Source of the DNA: a virus
DNA length: 22,947 nt
Virus record (IMG/VR): IMGVR_UViG_3300036829_000065
Span: 1 to 22,947 of that record
Strand: one strand, 5' to 3'
Position numbers and translations under genes: made by a program. The notes below the pieces were generated by a model. That model was given only the letters and a program-made list of their open reading frames with translations, did not search any database and was not told where the DNA came from. This document shows, one piece after another, positions 12,340 through 19,452 of the stretch (positions are counted from its first letter, which is position 1; each line of letters opens with the position of its first letter).

Positions 12340-13087
12340 TGGCTTGACTCGTTACCTGTCCGGGCAAAACACCGGGACCGCGACCGCGTCCGGAATTAAC
12401 GGGTTGACGCAAGGCCGGTTCGTTGGCGTCACAGTATCTGGTGCGCCGTTGTCCGGGACATTCTCTTTGGCCGATTATGTAATCGACCAAAGTGGACAGA
12501 TGTATGTCTGCACCACTGCGGGGGCGCCAGGAACGTGGGTAACACCCACGGACACTAAAAATCTTCTGGTGATCGGCGAAGAATCAATGGATCGGAGGTT
12601 CGTCACCTCGCAGGCGACAACGTCCGCGAGTGGAAACCTCAGCTTAACGTACTTCACTGCACGCAAGACGGAAACCACCACACAAGTACGCGTGATGACC
12701 GGATCAACCGCAGCGGCGGCTACGCCCACAATATGTCGGATCGGGCTATATGCGATAGCAGCTAACGGTGATGGCACTCTGGTCGCGTCGACACCAAACG
12801 ACACATCGCTGTTCGCTGCGACGAGCACCGCCTACACGAGGTCATGGTCTGTCAGTTTCGCTAAGGTGGCGGGCGCCCGGTACGCCATAGGCATTATCGT
12901 AGTAAGTGGTGTTGCTACCCCGACCTTCATCGGCGCAGTTAACATATCGACAAACATCGGTGTAGAGAATGGTGTAGCACCGCGCGTGCATGGCCGCATG
13001 GTTTCGCAGTCGGATCTGCCTTCGACGTTTACTGAGGCGGCCCTACTAGCGGGCGCCGTACTTCACTACGCTGCCATTTTGCCGTAG
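12332..13087 (+). CDS. fibre-like structural protein (251 aa)
   Basis: I chose ATG 12332 over the GTG at 12323 because it is well spaced from a GGTGAG-type site. Residues 25-72 (G-L-T-Q-G-R-F-V-G-V-T-V, A-D-Y-V-I-D-Q-S-G-Q-M-Y-V-C and G-A-P-G-T-W-V) form an adaptor pattern that I recall in phage fibre proteins. Residues 95-205 resemble a beta-sandwich domain (L-S-L-T-Y-F-T-A, then A-A-A-A-T-P-T-I-C-R-I-G-L-Y, then G-A-R-Y-A-I-G-I-I-V-V-S-G) found repeatedly in actinophage tail and fibre proteins. No enzyme motif. It is directly followed by the beta-helix gene, so the pair may assemble together. Confidence 0.6.
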   Translation: MPSGLTRYLSGQNTGTATASGINGLTQGRFVGVTVSGAPLSGTFSLADYVIDQSGQMYVCTTAGAPGTWVTPTDTKNLLVIGEESMDRRFVTSQATTSASGNLSLTYFTARKTETTTQVRVMTGSTAAAATPTICRIGLYAIAANGDGTLVASTPNDTSLFAATSTAYTRSWSVSFAKVAGARYAIGIIVVSGVATPTFIGAVNISTNIGVENGVAPRVHGRMVSQSDLPSTFTEAALLAGAVLHYAAILP

Positions 13088-13094
13088 GCCAACC

Positions 13095-14990
13095 ATGAAC
13101 ACGTCAATAGGAACGTCCAGCACTAGCCGAATATCGTTGGACTCCGACGACACCGTTGGTCTATGGATTATTGCAGGCGTTGCAGCGACTGCGCCCATTG
13201 CCGAGTACCGGCCGGAAGATTATGGTGCAAGTGGTGACGGAGTCGGAGACGACACTGATGCGTTCGCAGCGATAGCAACGGCGATCAACCTAGCGGGTCA
13301 GCCAGCACTGGTTCAGCTCGTGCCTGGTGCCGTGTATCGGGTAGGACGGCAGACGTTCCCGGGCATAGCGAACGGCACCGGGTCTTACTTGCCTGTAGCT
13401 ATCTTCAAAATAGTTAACTCGCCTGCTTTGACCATCATGGGTGACGGCGCTACCCTCAAGGTCAACGATGGCTTGAAGGTCGGCACATTCGACCCTGTAA
13501 CAGGCGCGGTGTACGGCACGGTCGATGTCGCCATACCGTCGTCCGGCAATGGTAAGTATGTGGCCGCGCTGGGTAACGTTATCGAAGGCTATGGCATAGA
13601 TCGAGTTGCGATCAGAGACCTCAACATCGACGGCAATGACTCAGCACTTGTTAAGGGCGGCGGGATCGGTGTCGCAGGTACCACAGATTACTCAGTAGCA
13701 GGTACAGGTATTTTTTTACAGAAGGTAAAGAATGCGCTCATCGACAACGTTCACGGGCATCATTTGGTATTGGACGGCCTGTCCTTTTCTGATAAGTCAA
13801 CGACAATAAATGCAGACGGCGATTCCATAGTGGTTCGAAGTAGCACGTTCGAGTACGTGGGCCGTAATGCGTTCTGGCCGGGGAGCTGTAGCAACCTGCA
13901 CGTGACCGGCAGCAAGTTCAATCACGCCGGGAGAGGCGCGTTCAGGACCGCGCCTAGTGTTGGCATCGATTTCGAAGCATACGCTCCGAACGTGTCACGT
14001 CGAGCGCTGATCGAGTCGAGCGAGCTCGTGGACAACGCATCCCGCGGGTACTCTACGGCTGCGGGTTGGGGACAAATAGTGTTCAAGGTGTGCACGTTCC
14101 GTGCAAGCGGCACCCGTGGCGAGTTCGCTACTCCTACTGGTCCGTGGGTCAGCCATGAGGATTGCACGATTTATGGTGTCATCAATACGCTGGGGTCGGA
14201 TGCAAATGATCCGGACAGTACACTCAAGCCGCTCAATGGCACCGCATTTCGACGGTGCCTGATCGAGGACGCTGACTTCGTTCAGCCGGTCGTGTTCCCA
14301 GACGCCTTCGGTGTTCCCACCATGCAGGCCGAATCGAAACAAACCTACGGCGCCGTGACGGGCACAGTGGCGATTACAACGGCAGCGAGTTTGACATCGA
14401 ACAGGTGGAAGTGCCAGGTTCTCTACAACGGGGCTGTTGTCGAGACATACGACTCGCTGAACACCGTCGCCGGGGCGCTGGCGGTTCTCAATGCATCCAA
14501 CTATGCGGTGTTCACGGACCTGGGCTCATCGTCGCCTAGCCCGGCGTCGCAGCCTGCACCGGCCACTGCTATCACCTTACCGGTGAGAATCTTGGACCGG
14601 AGCAACGGCGGCCTGGTAGCCAAAGCGTTCGACAATGCCGTATTCGAGGATTGCACGTTCATTCCGCACGCTGTGACTGCCTTCAATATGTCTACGAACA
14701 GTTCTCTTGTGTCACCAATGGTGATCCGGCGCTGCACAGTAGTTCCGTACAATCCGGCAGTGGCCGACAAAGCGAACCAATCACTCATTAAACAATCCAT
14801 ACTTGACGGCTTGCGTTTTGTGGAGCCCCCCGGTCTGACGCCACCCGCTAATGGCTGGTACATAGGCAAGGACGCCACGGTGATGTACACTCCCAACGGG
14901 GTGACCGTCGGTCCATCAATTCATTGGGGTGCGTGGAACGGGCCGACCGGCACAATAGCTCGTAAGGACCCGCTAGCATGGCTGCTGTAG
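13095..14990 (+). CDS. right-handed beta-helix tailspike/depolymerase-like protein (631 aa)
   Basis: The N-terminal part has the tell-tale pectate-lyase-type start: P-E-D-Y-G-A-S-G-D-G-V-G-D-D-T-D-A-F (40-57), then a strand with L-V-P-G-A-V-Y-R-V (75-83). Residues about 105-370 show repeated short strand and Asn/Asp turn units (V-A-I-R-D-L-N-I-D-G-N, A-L-I-D-N-V-H-G-H, S-I-V-V-R-S-S-T-F-E, L-H-V-T-G-S-K-F) typical of parallel beta-helix rungs. Such spikes bind and often cleave surface polysaccharide. The C-terminal third is less repetitive and may trimerise or bind. Catalytic residues cannot be named. Codon use is visibly less GC-rich than the capsid gene, suggesting separate origin. No strong ribosome binding site precedes the ATG. 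Confidence 0.8.
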   Translation: MNTSIGTSSTSRISLDSDDTVGLWIIAGVAATAPIAEYRPEDYGASGDGVGDDTDAFAAIATAINLAGQPALVQLVPGAVYRVGRQTFPGIANGTGSYLPVAIFKIVNSPALTIMGDGATLKVNDGLKVGTFDPVTGAVYGTVDVAIPSSGNGKYVAALGNVIEGYGIDRVAIRDLNIDGNDSALVKGGGIGVAGTTDYSVAGTGIFLQKVKNALIDNVHGHHLVLDGLSFSDKSTTINADGDSIVVRSSTFEYVGRNAFWPGSCSNLHVTGSKFNHAGRGAFRTAPSVGIDFEAYAPNVSRRALIESSELVDNASRGYSTAAGWGQIVFKVCTFRASGTRGEFATPTGPWVSHEDCTIYGVINTLGSDANDPDSTLKPLNGTAFRRCLIEDADFVQPVVFPDAFGVPTMQAESKQTYGAVTGTVAITTAASLTSNRWKCQVLYNGAVVETYDSLNTVAGALAVLNASNYAVFTDLGSSSPSPASQPAPATAITLPVRILDRSNGGLVAKAFDNAVFEDCTFIPHAVTAFNMSTNSSLVSPMVIRRCTVVPYNPAVADKANQSLIKQSILDGLRFVEPPGLTPPANGWYIGKDATVMYTPNGVTVGPSIHWGAWNGPTGTIARKDPLAWLL

Positions 14991-15130
14991 TCATAGCGGC
15001 TGTCTCACCAGCTCGAATCACGCTTGATCCTGGTGATGAGTACGTTGCCGTCTGGATTGCACCGTCCGCACCGCCCGCGACGCCGATCAAACCGCCGATC
15101 ACCGTTTCGCAATACGCTGCACTATTCTAA
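14978..15130 (+). CDS. very small protein overlapping the spike gene (50 aa)
   Basis: The ATG at 14978 lies 13 bases inside the end of the beta-helix gene and is preceded by AAGGA (14964-14968) at good distance. The product is V-V-I-A-A-V-S-P-A-R-I-T-L-D-P-G-D-E-Y-V-A-V-W-I-A-P-S then Pro-rich, ending V-S-Q-Y-A-A-L-F. It has two strand-like parts and a proline linker, so it may be a small structural or assembly accessory for the spike. I do not recognise it. The stop is followed by a good ribosome binding site (AAGGAG) for the next gene. Confidence 0.5.
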   Translation: MAAVVIAAVSPARITLDPGDEYVAVWIAPSAPPATPIKPPITVSQYAALF

Positions 15131-15144
15131 GGAGAATTATCGAA

Positions 15145-15612
15145 ATGGCTCGGTACTCGACGAAAATCAAGTCGGTGGCGGCGCTGGCCGTGGACACTGC
15201 GTTCGCTGCGGTGGTGCCCGCCGCCTCCGTCGCGTGCAAGATCCGGCGCGTGACCATCGGCGTGGTCGCTGGCGCGAGTGTGCCCACCAGCCAGCAGGTC
15301 ACCGTGGGCATCAACCGCGGTACCGCGCGGGGCACCGCGACGACCACCGTGACGCCGGGCAAACTGGACCCGAGAAGCCCTGCTGCGAGCATCACGGGCA
15401 TCGATACCGTGTGGTCGGTCGCCCCGACGCTCGCCGCGGCAGATCAGTTCGATGTGTCTTTCAACTCCCAGTCCGGCGCGGACCTGCCCTGGGAGCAGCT
15501 CGAGGAGTTCTGGACGGATATCGGCACGGCCAACCCGATCGTGTTCGTCAATCGGGACAATGCGCTACCTGCGTCGCATTCCTACACCCTGAGCATTGAG
15601 ACCGAAGAGTAA
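15145..15612 (+). CDS. beta-rich virion structural protein, decoration/fibre type (155 aa)
   Basis: AAGGAG lies upstream of the ATG at 15145. The product is rich in beta strands: C-K-I-R-R-V-T-I-G-V-V-A-G, Q-Q-V-T-V-G-I-N-R-G-T-A-R-G-T-A, then the D-P-R-S-P-A-A block and D-T-V-W-S-V-A-P-T, and a C-terminal V-F-V-N-R-D-N-A-L-P-A-S-H-S-Y-T-L-S-I. This layout (strand, G-x-x-R-G-T-A, W-S-V-A-P-T, N-x-A-L-P-A) is a recurrent phage structural pattern I associate with capsid or fibre accessory proteins. Composition is again GC-rich, unlike the beta-helix gene before it. Role on head or tail is not resolved. Confidence 0.6.
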   Translation: MARYSTKIKSVAALAVDTAFAAVVPAASVACKIRRVTIGVVAGASVPTSQQVTVGINRGTARGTATTTVTPGKLDPRSPAASITGIDTVWSVAPTLAAADQFDVSFNSQSGADLPWEQLEEFWTDIGTANPIVFVNRDNALPASHSYTLSIETEE

Positions 15613-15649
15613 GTCGCCCCGGGGGTTGTCTAGCGTAAGGGGCTCGTAG

Positions 15650-16084
15650 GTGAACCGTCGCTTACGTCCCCGGCCGCGGCGGGGCAAGTTCTTCGAAGTT
15701 CCGCTTCCTCAGGCCGCTGCTGCGCCGGCGCCGGCGCTCGTCCCTGGAGTCATCCGGCGAGCGGGCTCGCGGCACATTCACCCGCTGAGTCGTCGAGGCA
15801 GCTTCTATCAGGTACCCCGAGCGCAGCGGGCGTCGCATCCAGGCAACGTAAGACGCCGCACTCAAACGCTCACTTCACGCCGTGCTGGCGTATTCCTGTC
15901 GGTGCCCAGAGCTCAGCGCATGCCGCACCCGGGGCTTGTGCAGCGTGGGGCTCGCCGGCCGGTAACACCGATCCGACGCGGCCAGTTCCTCACGGTCCCG
16001 CTGGTCGGTGGGCCAGCGGTAGTCAGTTCCCGCGGCTCCATGTTCGGTGCCGACCGCACCACCGCAACCATGAGGGGAGCGTGA
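15650..16084 (+). CDS. Arg-rich protein with repeated R-R-G-x-F-x-x-V-P motif (144 aa)
   Basis: Start GTG 15650 has AAGGGG (15637-15642) seven bases upstream. The protein is extremely Arg/Pro-rich and carries the same short motif several times: R-R-G-K-F-F-E-V-P (10-18), R-R-G-S-F-Y-Q-V-P (48-56), R-R-A-G-V-F-L-S-V-P (77-86) and R-R-G-Q-F-L-T-V-P (109-117), with a possible degenerate fifth copy R-G-S-M-F (128-132). P-R-A-Q-R follows two of them. Copies are about 30-38 residues apart. Short actinophage proteins with similar R-R-G-x-F...P/Q pieces exist to my recollection, without known function. The strong positive charge suggests binding to DNA, RNA or an acidic protein surface such as capsid. 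Confidence 0.6.
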   Translation: MNRRLRPRPRRGKFFEVPLPQAAAAPAPALVPGVIRRAGSRHIHPLSRRGSFYQVPRAQRASHPGNVRRRTQTLTSRRAGVFLSVPRAQRMPHPGLVQRGARRPVTPIRRGQFLTVPLVGGPAVVSSRGSMFGADRTTATMRGA

Positions 16085-16087
16085 GGC

Positions 16088-16924
16088 ATGGCCTATGACC
16101 TGGCAGATATCGTCCCGCTCACCGTCAGGACCTATGACTCCTCAGGCGCTTTGGCCAATGCCGGCAGCGTCACACTCACTGTTACCCATGTCGGTACCAG
16201 CACGAGCTACATACCGACTGTCAGCAACCCGACGACCGGCACCTACCAGGCTGATTTCACCCCGGTGTTGTCGGGCTACTACAAAGTCCGATGGGTGGCT
16301 ACCGGTGCGAATACCTCGGGCTACTCAGACGTCTTCCATGTCTACGATGCGACGCCGAGCTATCTGATCAGCTTGCCTGAGACTCGCTCGCTGCTGCGGT
16401 TGACCACGACCACCAATGACGAAGATCTGCGTCCGTTCATGGAAGCCGTGACCGAAGTCATCGAGCGCCATCTCGATGAGACGATCGCACCGCGCACATT
16501 TATTGAGGATGACCTAGATATCCGGCCGTCGAGGTGGGGAAATTCGATTTCGCTACGGCATACTCCGGTCGTCTCGCTAACCAGCATTGTCAGCGTCACT
16601 AACCTCTTCACCTGGCAAGTGGCCGATTTCCACCTCGACAAGACGACTGGGTTGATCACATCGCTGCCGAGCACATGGGGCTTATTCGGCGACGTCACGA
16701 TCACCTACCTGGCCGGCCAATCGGTTATCCCAGCGCACATCCAGCAAGCCGCCCGCATCATCGTCCAGCACCTGTGGACGACTCGGCGCGGCCTGGCTGG
16801 CGTGGTGCCGCGGGTCGGGCAGATCGGTGAGGAGTCCGTAGCCACCTCGCGCCTCGGCCTCGGCTACGCCATGCCCAACGCAGCTTTAGAACTGCTAGGC
16901 CCACGCATGTCAGGGTTCGCGTGA
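16088..16924 (+). CDS. head-tail connector with N-terminal Ig-like domain (278 aa)
   Basis: Residues 1-88 form an Ig-like beta domain (S-V-T-L-T-V-T-H-V-G, G-T-Y-Q-A-D-F-T-P, G-Y-Y-K-V-R-W-V-A-T-G and F-H-V-Y-D). Residues 92-278 resemble the HK97 gp6/SPP1 gp15-type adaptor: L-I-S-L-P-E-T-R-S-L-L-R-L, then T-N-D-E-D-L-R-P-F-M-E-A-V-T-E-V-I-E-R-H-L, and the C-terminal helix I-Q-Q-A-A-R-I-I-V-Q-H-L-W-T-T-R-R-G. Adaptors form a ring below the portal. GGGGAG (16074-16079) precedes the ATG. The Ig-like extension is longer than the usual connector and would project outward. No separate stopper gene is obvious between this and the terminator. Confidence 0.8.
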   Translation: MAYDLADIVPLTVRTYDSSGALANAGSVTLTVTHVGTSTSYIPTVSNPTTGTYQADFTPVLSGYYKVRWVATGANTSGYSDVFHVYDATPSYLISLPETRSLLRLTTTTNDEDLRPFMEAVTEVIERHLDETIAPRTFIEDDLDIRPSRWGNSISLRHTPVVSLTSIVSVTNLFTWQVADFHLDKTTGLITSLPSTWGLFGDVTITYLAGQSVIPAHIQQAARIIVQHLWTTRRGLAGVVPRVGQIGEESVATSRLGLGYAMPNAALELLGPRMSGFA

Positions 16925-17373
16925 GCACCGGCACCACGTTGGTAGCTGTCAAGCAGGCACTGAGGACCGCGCTGCGAGCTCGAATCGGCTTGACCGGTGT
17001 CATCGTGAGCTACACCCAACCGGCAGCGTTTGAGAGCGACGACAACATCTGGTTCGGCACCGCAATAGCCAGCACTGAACTGTCTAACATGCGCGGCGGG
17101 GCGCCGCTGACGGTGATGGAAACCGTCGAGCTGGAGCTGCACATCCAATCGGGCACGTTCGTTGATGACGGCCAGGAGACCGCCGACCTGCGTGCGACTG
17201 CGCTGTTGGCGGAAGTGCAGCAGGAACTGGCTAGCACTCCGCAGACCACCGCCGACGTGATGATCACGGAATTGATCGGTTGGGAGCACAGCACCGGACC
17301 GGCCGGCGGTGACGGGTCGGGATATGCGTCACATTTCACCTGCAGGGTGCGGATTCGCGCCCGACTCAGTTAG
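16921..17373 (+). CDS. tail terminator / tail completion protein (150 aa)
   Basis: The GTG at 16921 overlaps the connector stop. Residues: helix A-V-K-Q-A-L-R-T-A-L-R-A-R, strands V-I-V-S-Y-T-Q-P and I-W-F-G-T-A, then V-M-E-T-V-E-L-E-L-H-I and helix L-R-A-T-A-L-L-A-E-V-Q-Q-E-L-A-S, ending in strand T-C-R-V-R-I-R-A-R. This mixed alpha/beta plan and position match tail terminators (lambda gpU-like/HK97 gp10-neighbour class), which cap the tail tube and meet the head connector. Length fits. The assignment rests on position and pattern rather than a diagnostic motif. Confidence 0.65.
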   Translation: MSTGTTLVAVKQALRTALRARIGLTGVIVSYTQPAAFESDDNIWFGTAIASTELSNMRGGAPLTVMETVELELHIQSGTFVDDGQETADLRATALLAEVQQELASTPQTTADVMITELIGWEHSTGPAGGDGSGYASHFTCRVRIRARLS

Positions 17374-17385
17374 AGGGGAATGTTA

Positions 17386-17574
17386 ATGGCAGACTTGGTT
17401 AAGTGCGTCGTGATTGGGATGTGCCCCATTGTCGGTGCTGACGGTGTCGATGTGAATACCGGCGGTACGGTGATGCTTGATCCCGAGCAGACCAACGTCC
17501 AAGCACTTATTTATGGTGGCCATGTTGAGCCGGCTACCAAGGCGGCAGAGAAGCAGATCGTTGAGGGCAGCTAA
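17386..17574 (+). CDS. small protein upstream of the tail tube genes (62 aa)
   Basis: The ribosome binding site AGAGGGGAA (17372-17380) is too close to the ATG at 17380 and well placed for the ATG at 17386, which decides the start. The protein reads A-D-L-V-K-C-V-V-I-G-M-C-P-I-V-G-A-D-G-V-D then P-E-Q-T-N-V-Q-A-L-I-Y-G-G-H-V-E-P. It resembles small proteins I recall at this place in some actinophage late operons, possibly a tail assembly accessory. Two Cys (6 residues apart) are not in a standard zinc pattern. It ends three bases before the tail tube ATG. Confidence 0.55.
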   Translation: MADLVKCVVIGMCPIVGADGVDVNTGGTVMLDPEQTNVQALIYGGHVEPATKAAEKQIVEGS

Positions 17575-17577
17575 AGC

Positions 17578-18291
17578 ATGCCCGCGGCGGTACTTACCGA
17601 TGCGACTATCTGGGCACATGATTTCAATCTCAGTACGTCCAGCAATAAGGTCACGCTACACGCTTCGGTGAAAGATCAGGACGCCACCACTTTCGGTGGT
17701 AATGGTTACACGGCACGGCTCGCTGGGTTGCGGGATACCGAATGTAAGTTAGAAGGCTTCTGGGATGGGCTGAGCGATGCGTCCACGTACACCAATTTCG
17801 GTATTTTCGACCAGGTAGTCACTGTCGCGCCCACCAGCGCCGAGGGCGCCAGGGGCTACATGTACCAGGCTGGCCGAACTGACTACGAGTTCTTCGACGC
17901 GGTGGGCAACGTCATCCCGTTCAAGTTCACCGCGCTGGGGTCCAACACAGTCGGGCTCATACGAGGGCTGGTAGTTGACGCCCCCGGATCTATCTCTGCG
18001 ACTGGTGTGACGGGCACCCCGCAGCAAGTAGGTGCTGGCGGTGCGGGCAAGTTCCTTTATGCCGCGTACCACGTGTTCACCGCGGGCACCACGATGACGA
18101 TCCAAGTGCAGTCGTCCGCCACCCTGGGCGGCACCTACGTCACGCGAGGCACGTTCCCCGCATTCACTGCGGTAGGCGGTTACTGGCTCACCCGGGTCGA
18201 TGCTTCGGCAATAACAGATTCTTGGTGGCGGCTTAACGTCAGTGCGATCACTGGCACATTCAATGGCGCCGGATCAATAGCAGTCCAATAA
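17578..18291 (+). CDS. major tail tube protein, long form with C-terminal domain (237 aa)
   Basis: The N-terminal two thirds form the tail tube domain: L-T-D-A-T-I-W-A-H-D-F-N-L-S-T, V-K-D-Q-D-A-T-T-F-G-G-N-G-Y-T-A-R-L-A-G-L-R-D and I-P-F-K-F-T-A-L-G. The last 100 residues or so add a beta-rich domain (G-K-F-L-Y-A-A-Y-H-V-F, I-Q-V-Q-S-S-A-T-L-G and W-W-R-L-N-V-S-A-I) that would project from the tube, as in siphovirus tail proteins with Ig-like decoration. The first 50 residues align without gaps to the next gene; by hand I count 31 identities. The two are tandem paralogues. Confidence 0.75.
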   Translation: MPAAVLTDATIWAHDFNLSTSSNKVTLHASVKDQDATTFGGNGYTARLAGLRDTECKLEGFWDGLSDASTYTNFGIFDQVVTVAPTSAEGARGYMYQAGRTDYEFFDAVGNVIPFKFTALGSNTVGLIRGLVVDAPGSISATGVTGTPQQVGAGGAGKFLYAAYHVFTAGTTMTIQVQSSATLGGTYVTRGTFPAFTAVGGYWLTRVDASAITDSWWRLNVSAITGTFNGAGSIAVQ

Positions 18292-18304
18292 CGGAGGAAT
18301 TAGA

Positions 18305-18715
18305 ATGGCCGCTACCGTCCTCACCGACGCAAAGGTGATTATCAACTCGGTGAACCTGTCGACGTTCGTGCGTAAAGTCACGCTCAACATCACAGTGAAA
18401 GACCAAGACGTCACCGCGATGGGCGGCAACGGCTACACGGCACGGATCGCGGGCCTGAAAGACTGGTCAGTGAAGATCGATTTCAACCAGGATTTCACCG
18501 CGGCCGCGGTGGATGCGACGCTGTGGCCACTGTTCGCGACGAACACAACCATCAGCGTCAACCCGACCAGTGCCGCCAACAGTGCCACCAACCCCCAGTA
18601 CACCGGCTCCGTGCTGGTATCCGACTACACCGCACTCGACGGCTCGGTTGGTGACGTGTCGACCATCACCATTCCCTTCATGGCCGCCGGCGCACTGACC
18701 CGAAACATCGTCTAA
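18305..18715 (+). CDS. second tail tube protein, short form (136 aa)
   Basis: GGAGG (18293-18297) lies seven bases before the ATG, a strong site. The protein is a tube domain alone: L-T-D-A-K-V-I-I-N-S-V-N-L-S-T, V-K-D-Q-D-V-T-A-M-G-G-N-G-Y-T-A-R-I-A-G-L-K-D, then V-K-I-D-F-N-Q-D-F and a final I-T-I-P-F-M-A-A-G. It lacks the C-terminal beta domain of its upstream paralogue. The strong ribosome binding site suggests it may be the more abundant tube subunit. The stop overlaps the next ATG (TAATG). Confidence 0.75.
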   Translation: MAATVLTDAKVIINSVNLSTFVRKVTLNITVKDQDVTAMGGNGYTARIAGLKDWSVKIDFNQDFTAAAVDATLWPLFATNTTISVNPTSAANSATNPQYTGSVLVSDYTALDGSVGDVSTITIPFMAAGALTRNIV

Positions 18716-19146
18716 TGGCCTTCGTTGGGGGCACACAATCGTTCACCGCGGCTATGCAGAAATTGAAACACGCCGTGAACAGTGACTTCCCCCAAGAGTT
18801 CCGCAAAGAGTTATCGCGAGAATTAAGACTGCTTGAGGGTAGTCTCAGTAGCTCTGCGATCAACACGCTACCGAAGCGCGGTGGCTTAGCCGCCATGATC
18901 GCTAGCAGCGATTCCAACGTGCGTGAGACCCCCAACGGGGCGCAACTGTCTGCTAGCTCCAAGCACGACATCACCGCGATGGACCGGGGGCGGCTTAGGC
19001 ACCCACTTTTCGGCAACCGCGCGCACTGGTACACGCAAGCTGTCCGACCCGGCTGGTGGTCGATCCCCATTGAGCGCAGCAAACCAGCACTGCAGACTGC
19101 TGCGAACCGCGCTCTCGAGAACACTAAAACGAAAGCAGGCGGCTGA
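18715..19146 (+). CDS. HK97 gp10-like minor tail/neck protein (143 aa)
   Basis: The ATG overlaps the stop of the tube gene. A long N-terminal helix region (A-A-M-Q-K-L-K-H-A, then F-R-K-E-L-S-R-E-L-R-L-L-E) is followed by G-G-L-A-A-M-I-A, V-R-E-T-P-N-G-A-Q-L-S, H-D-I-T-A-M-D-R-G-R-L-R-H-P-L-F-G-N-R and W-Y-T-Q-A-V-R-P-G-W-W. The R-L-R-H-P-x-F-G-N-R element is the hallmark of this actinophage family related to HK97 gp10, thought to act at the head-tail joint. Position after the tube rather than before is noteworthy. Several TTA codons are used (18811-18813, 18823-18825). Confidence 0.7.
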   Translation: MAFVGGTQSFTAAMQKLKHAVNSDFPQEFRKELSRELRLLEGSLSSSAINTLPKRGGLAAMIASSDSNVRETPNGAQLSASSKHDITAMDRGRLRHPLFGNRAHWYTQAVRPGWWSIPIERSKPALQTAANRALENTKTKAGG

Positions 19147-19452
19147 GTGGACATCACTAAAAAGGCCCGAGTGACGTACCTAGATGGCCGGGAGTCGGTT
19201 GCCACGAAGGCTACGCCTCGCGGCCAGGTCGCCGCTGAAAGACATTTCAGTTCTTCTATAGCAACAATGAACAACGCTGAACACGTGTATTACATCATCT
19301 GGGCATCGTTGAAGTTCGCCGGCAAAGAGCCGAATGACTTCGAAGTCTTCCTGGACAGTGTTGAGGAGATCGAGTTCGATAAGAGTGCTGATGCGCCGGA
19401 GGACCTGGACCCTACCGTAGAGGCTCAATCACCCGGCTCATTGTCGAGTTGA
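19147..19452 (+). CDS. tail assembly chaperone, short (G-type) product (101 aa)
   Basis: GTG 19147 follows directly after the previous stop. The protein starts with short strands (A-R-V-T-Y-L-D-G-R-E-S-V-A-T-K), then helices (A-A-E-R-H-F and A-E-H-V-Y-Y-I-I-W-A-S-L-K-F-A), then N-D-F-E-V-F-L-D-S-V-E-E-I-E-F, with an acidic end. This is the typical plan of the lambda G-like chaperone that keeps the tape measure soluble during tail assembly. It is followed by a -1 frame extension and then by the tape measure gene, the standard order. The stop is TGA at 19450-19452. Confidence 0.8.
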   Translation: MDITKKARVTYLDGRESVATKATPRGQVAAERHFSSSIATMNNAEHVYYIIWASLKFAGKEPNDFEVFLDSVEEIEFDKSADAPEDLDPTVEAQSPGSLSS

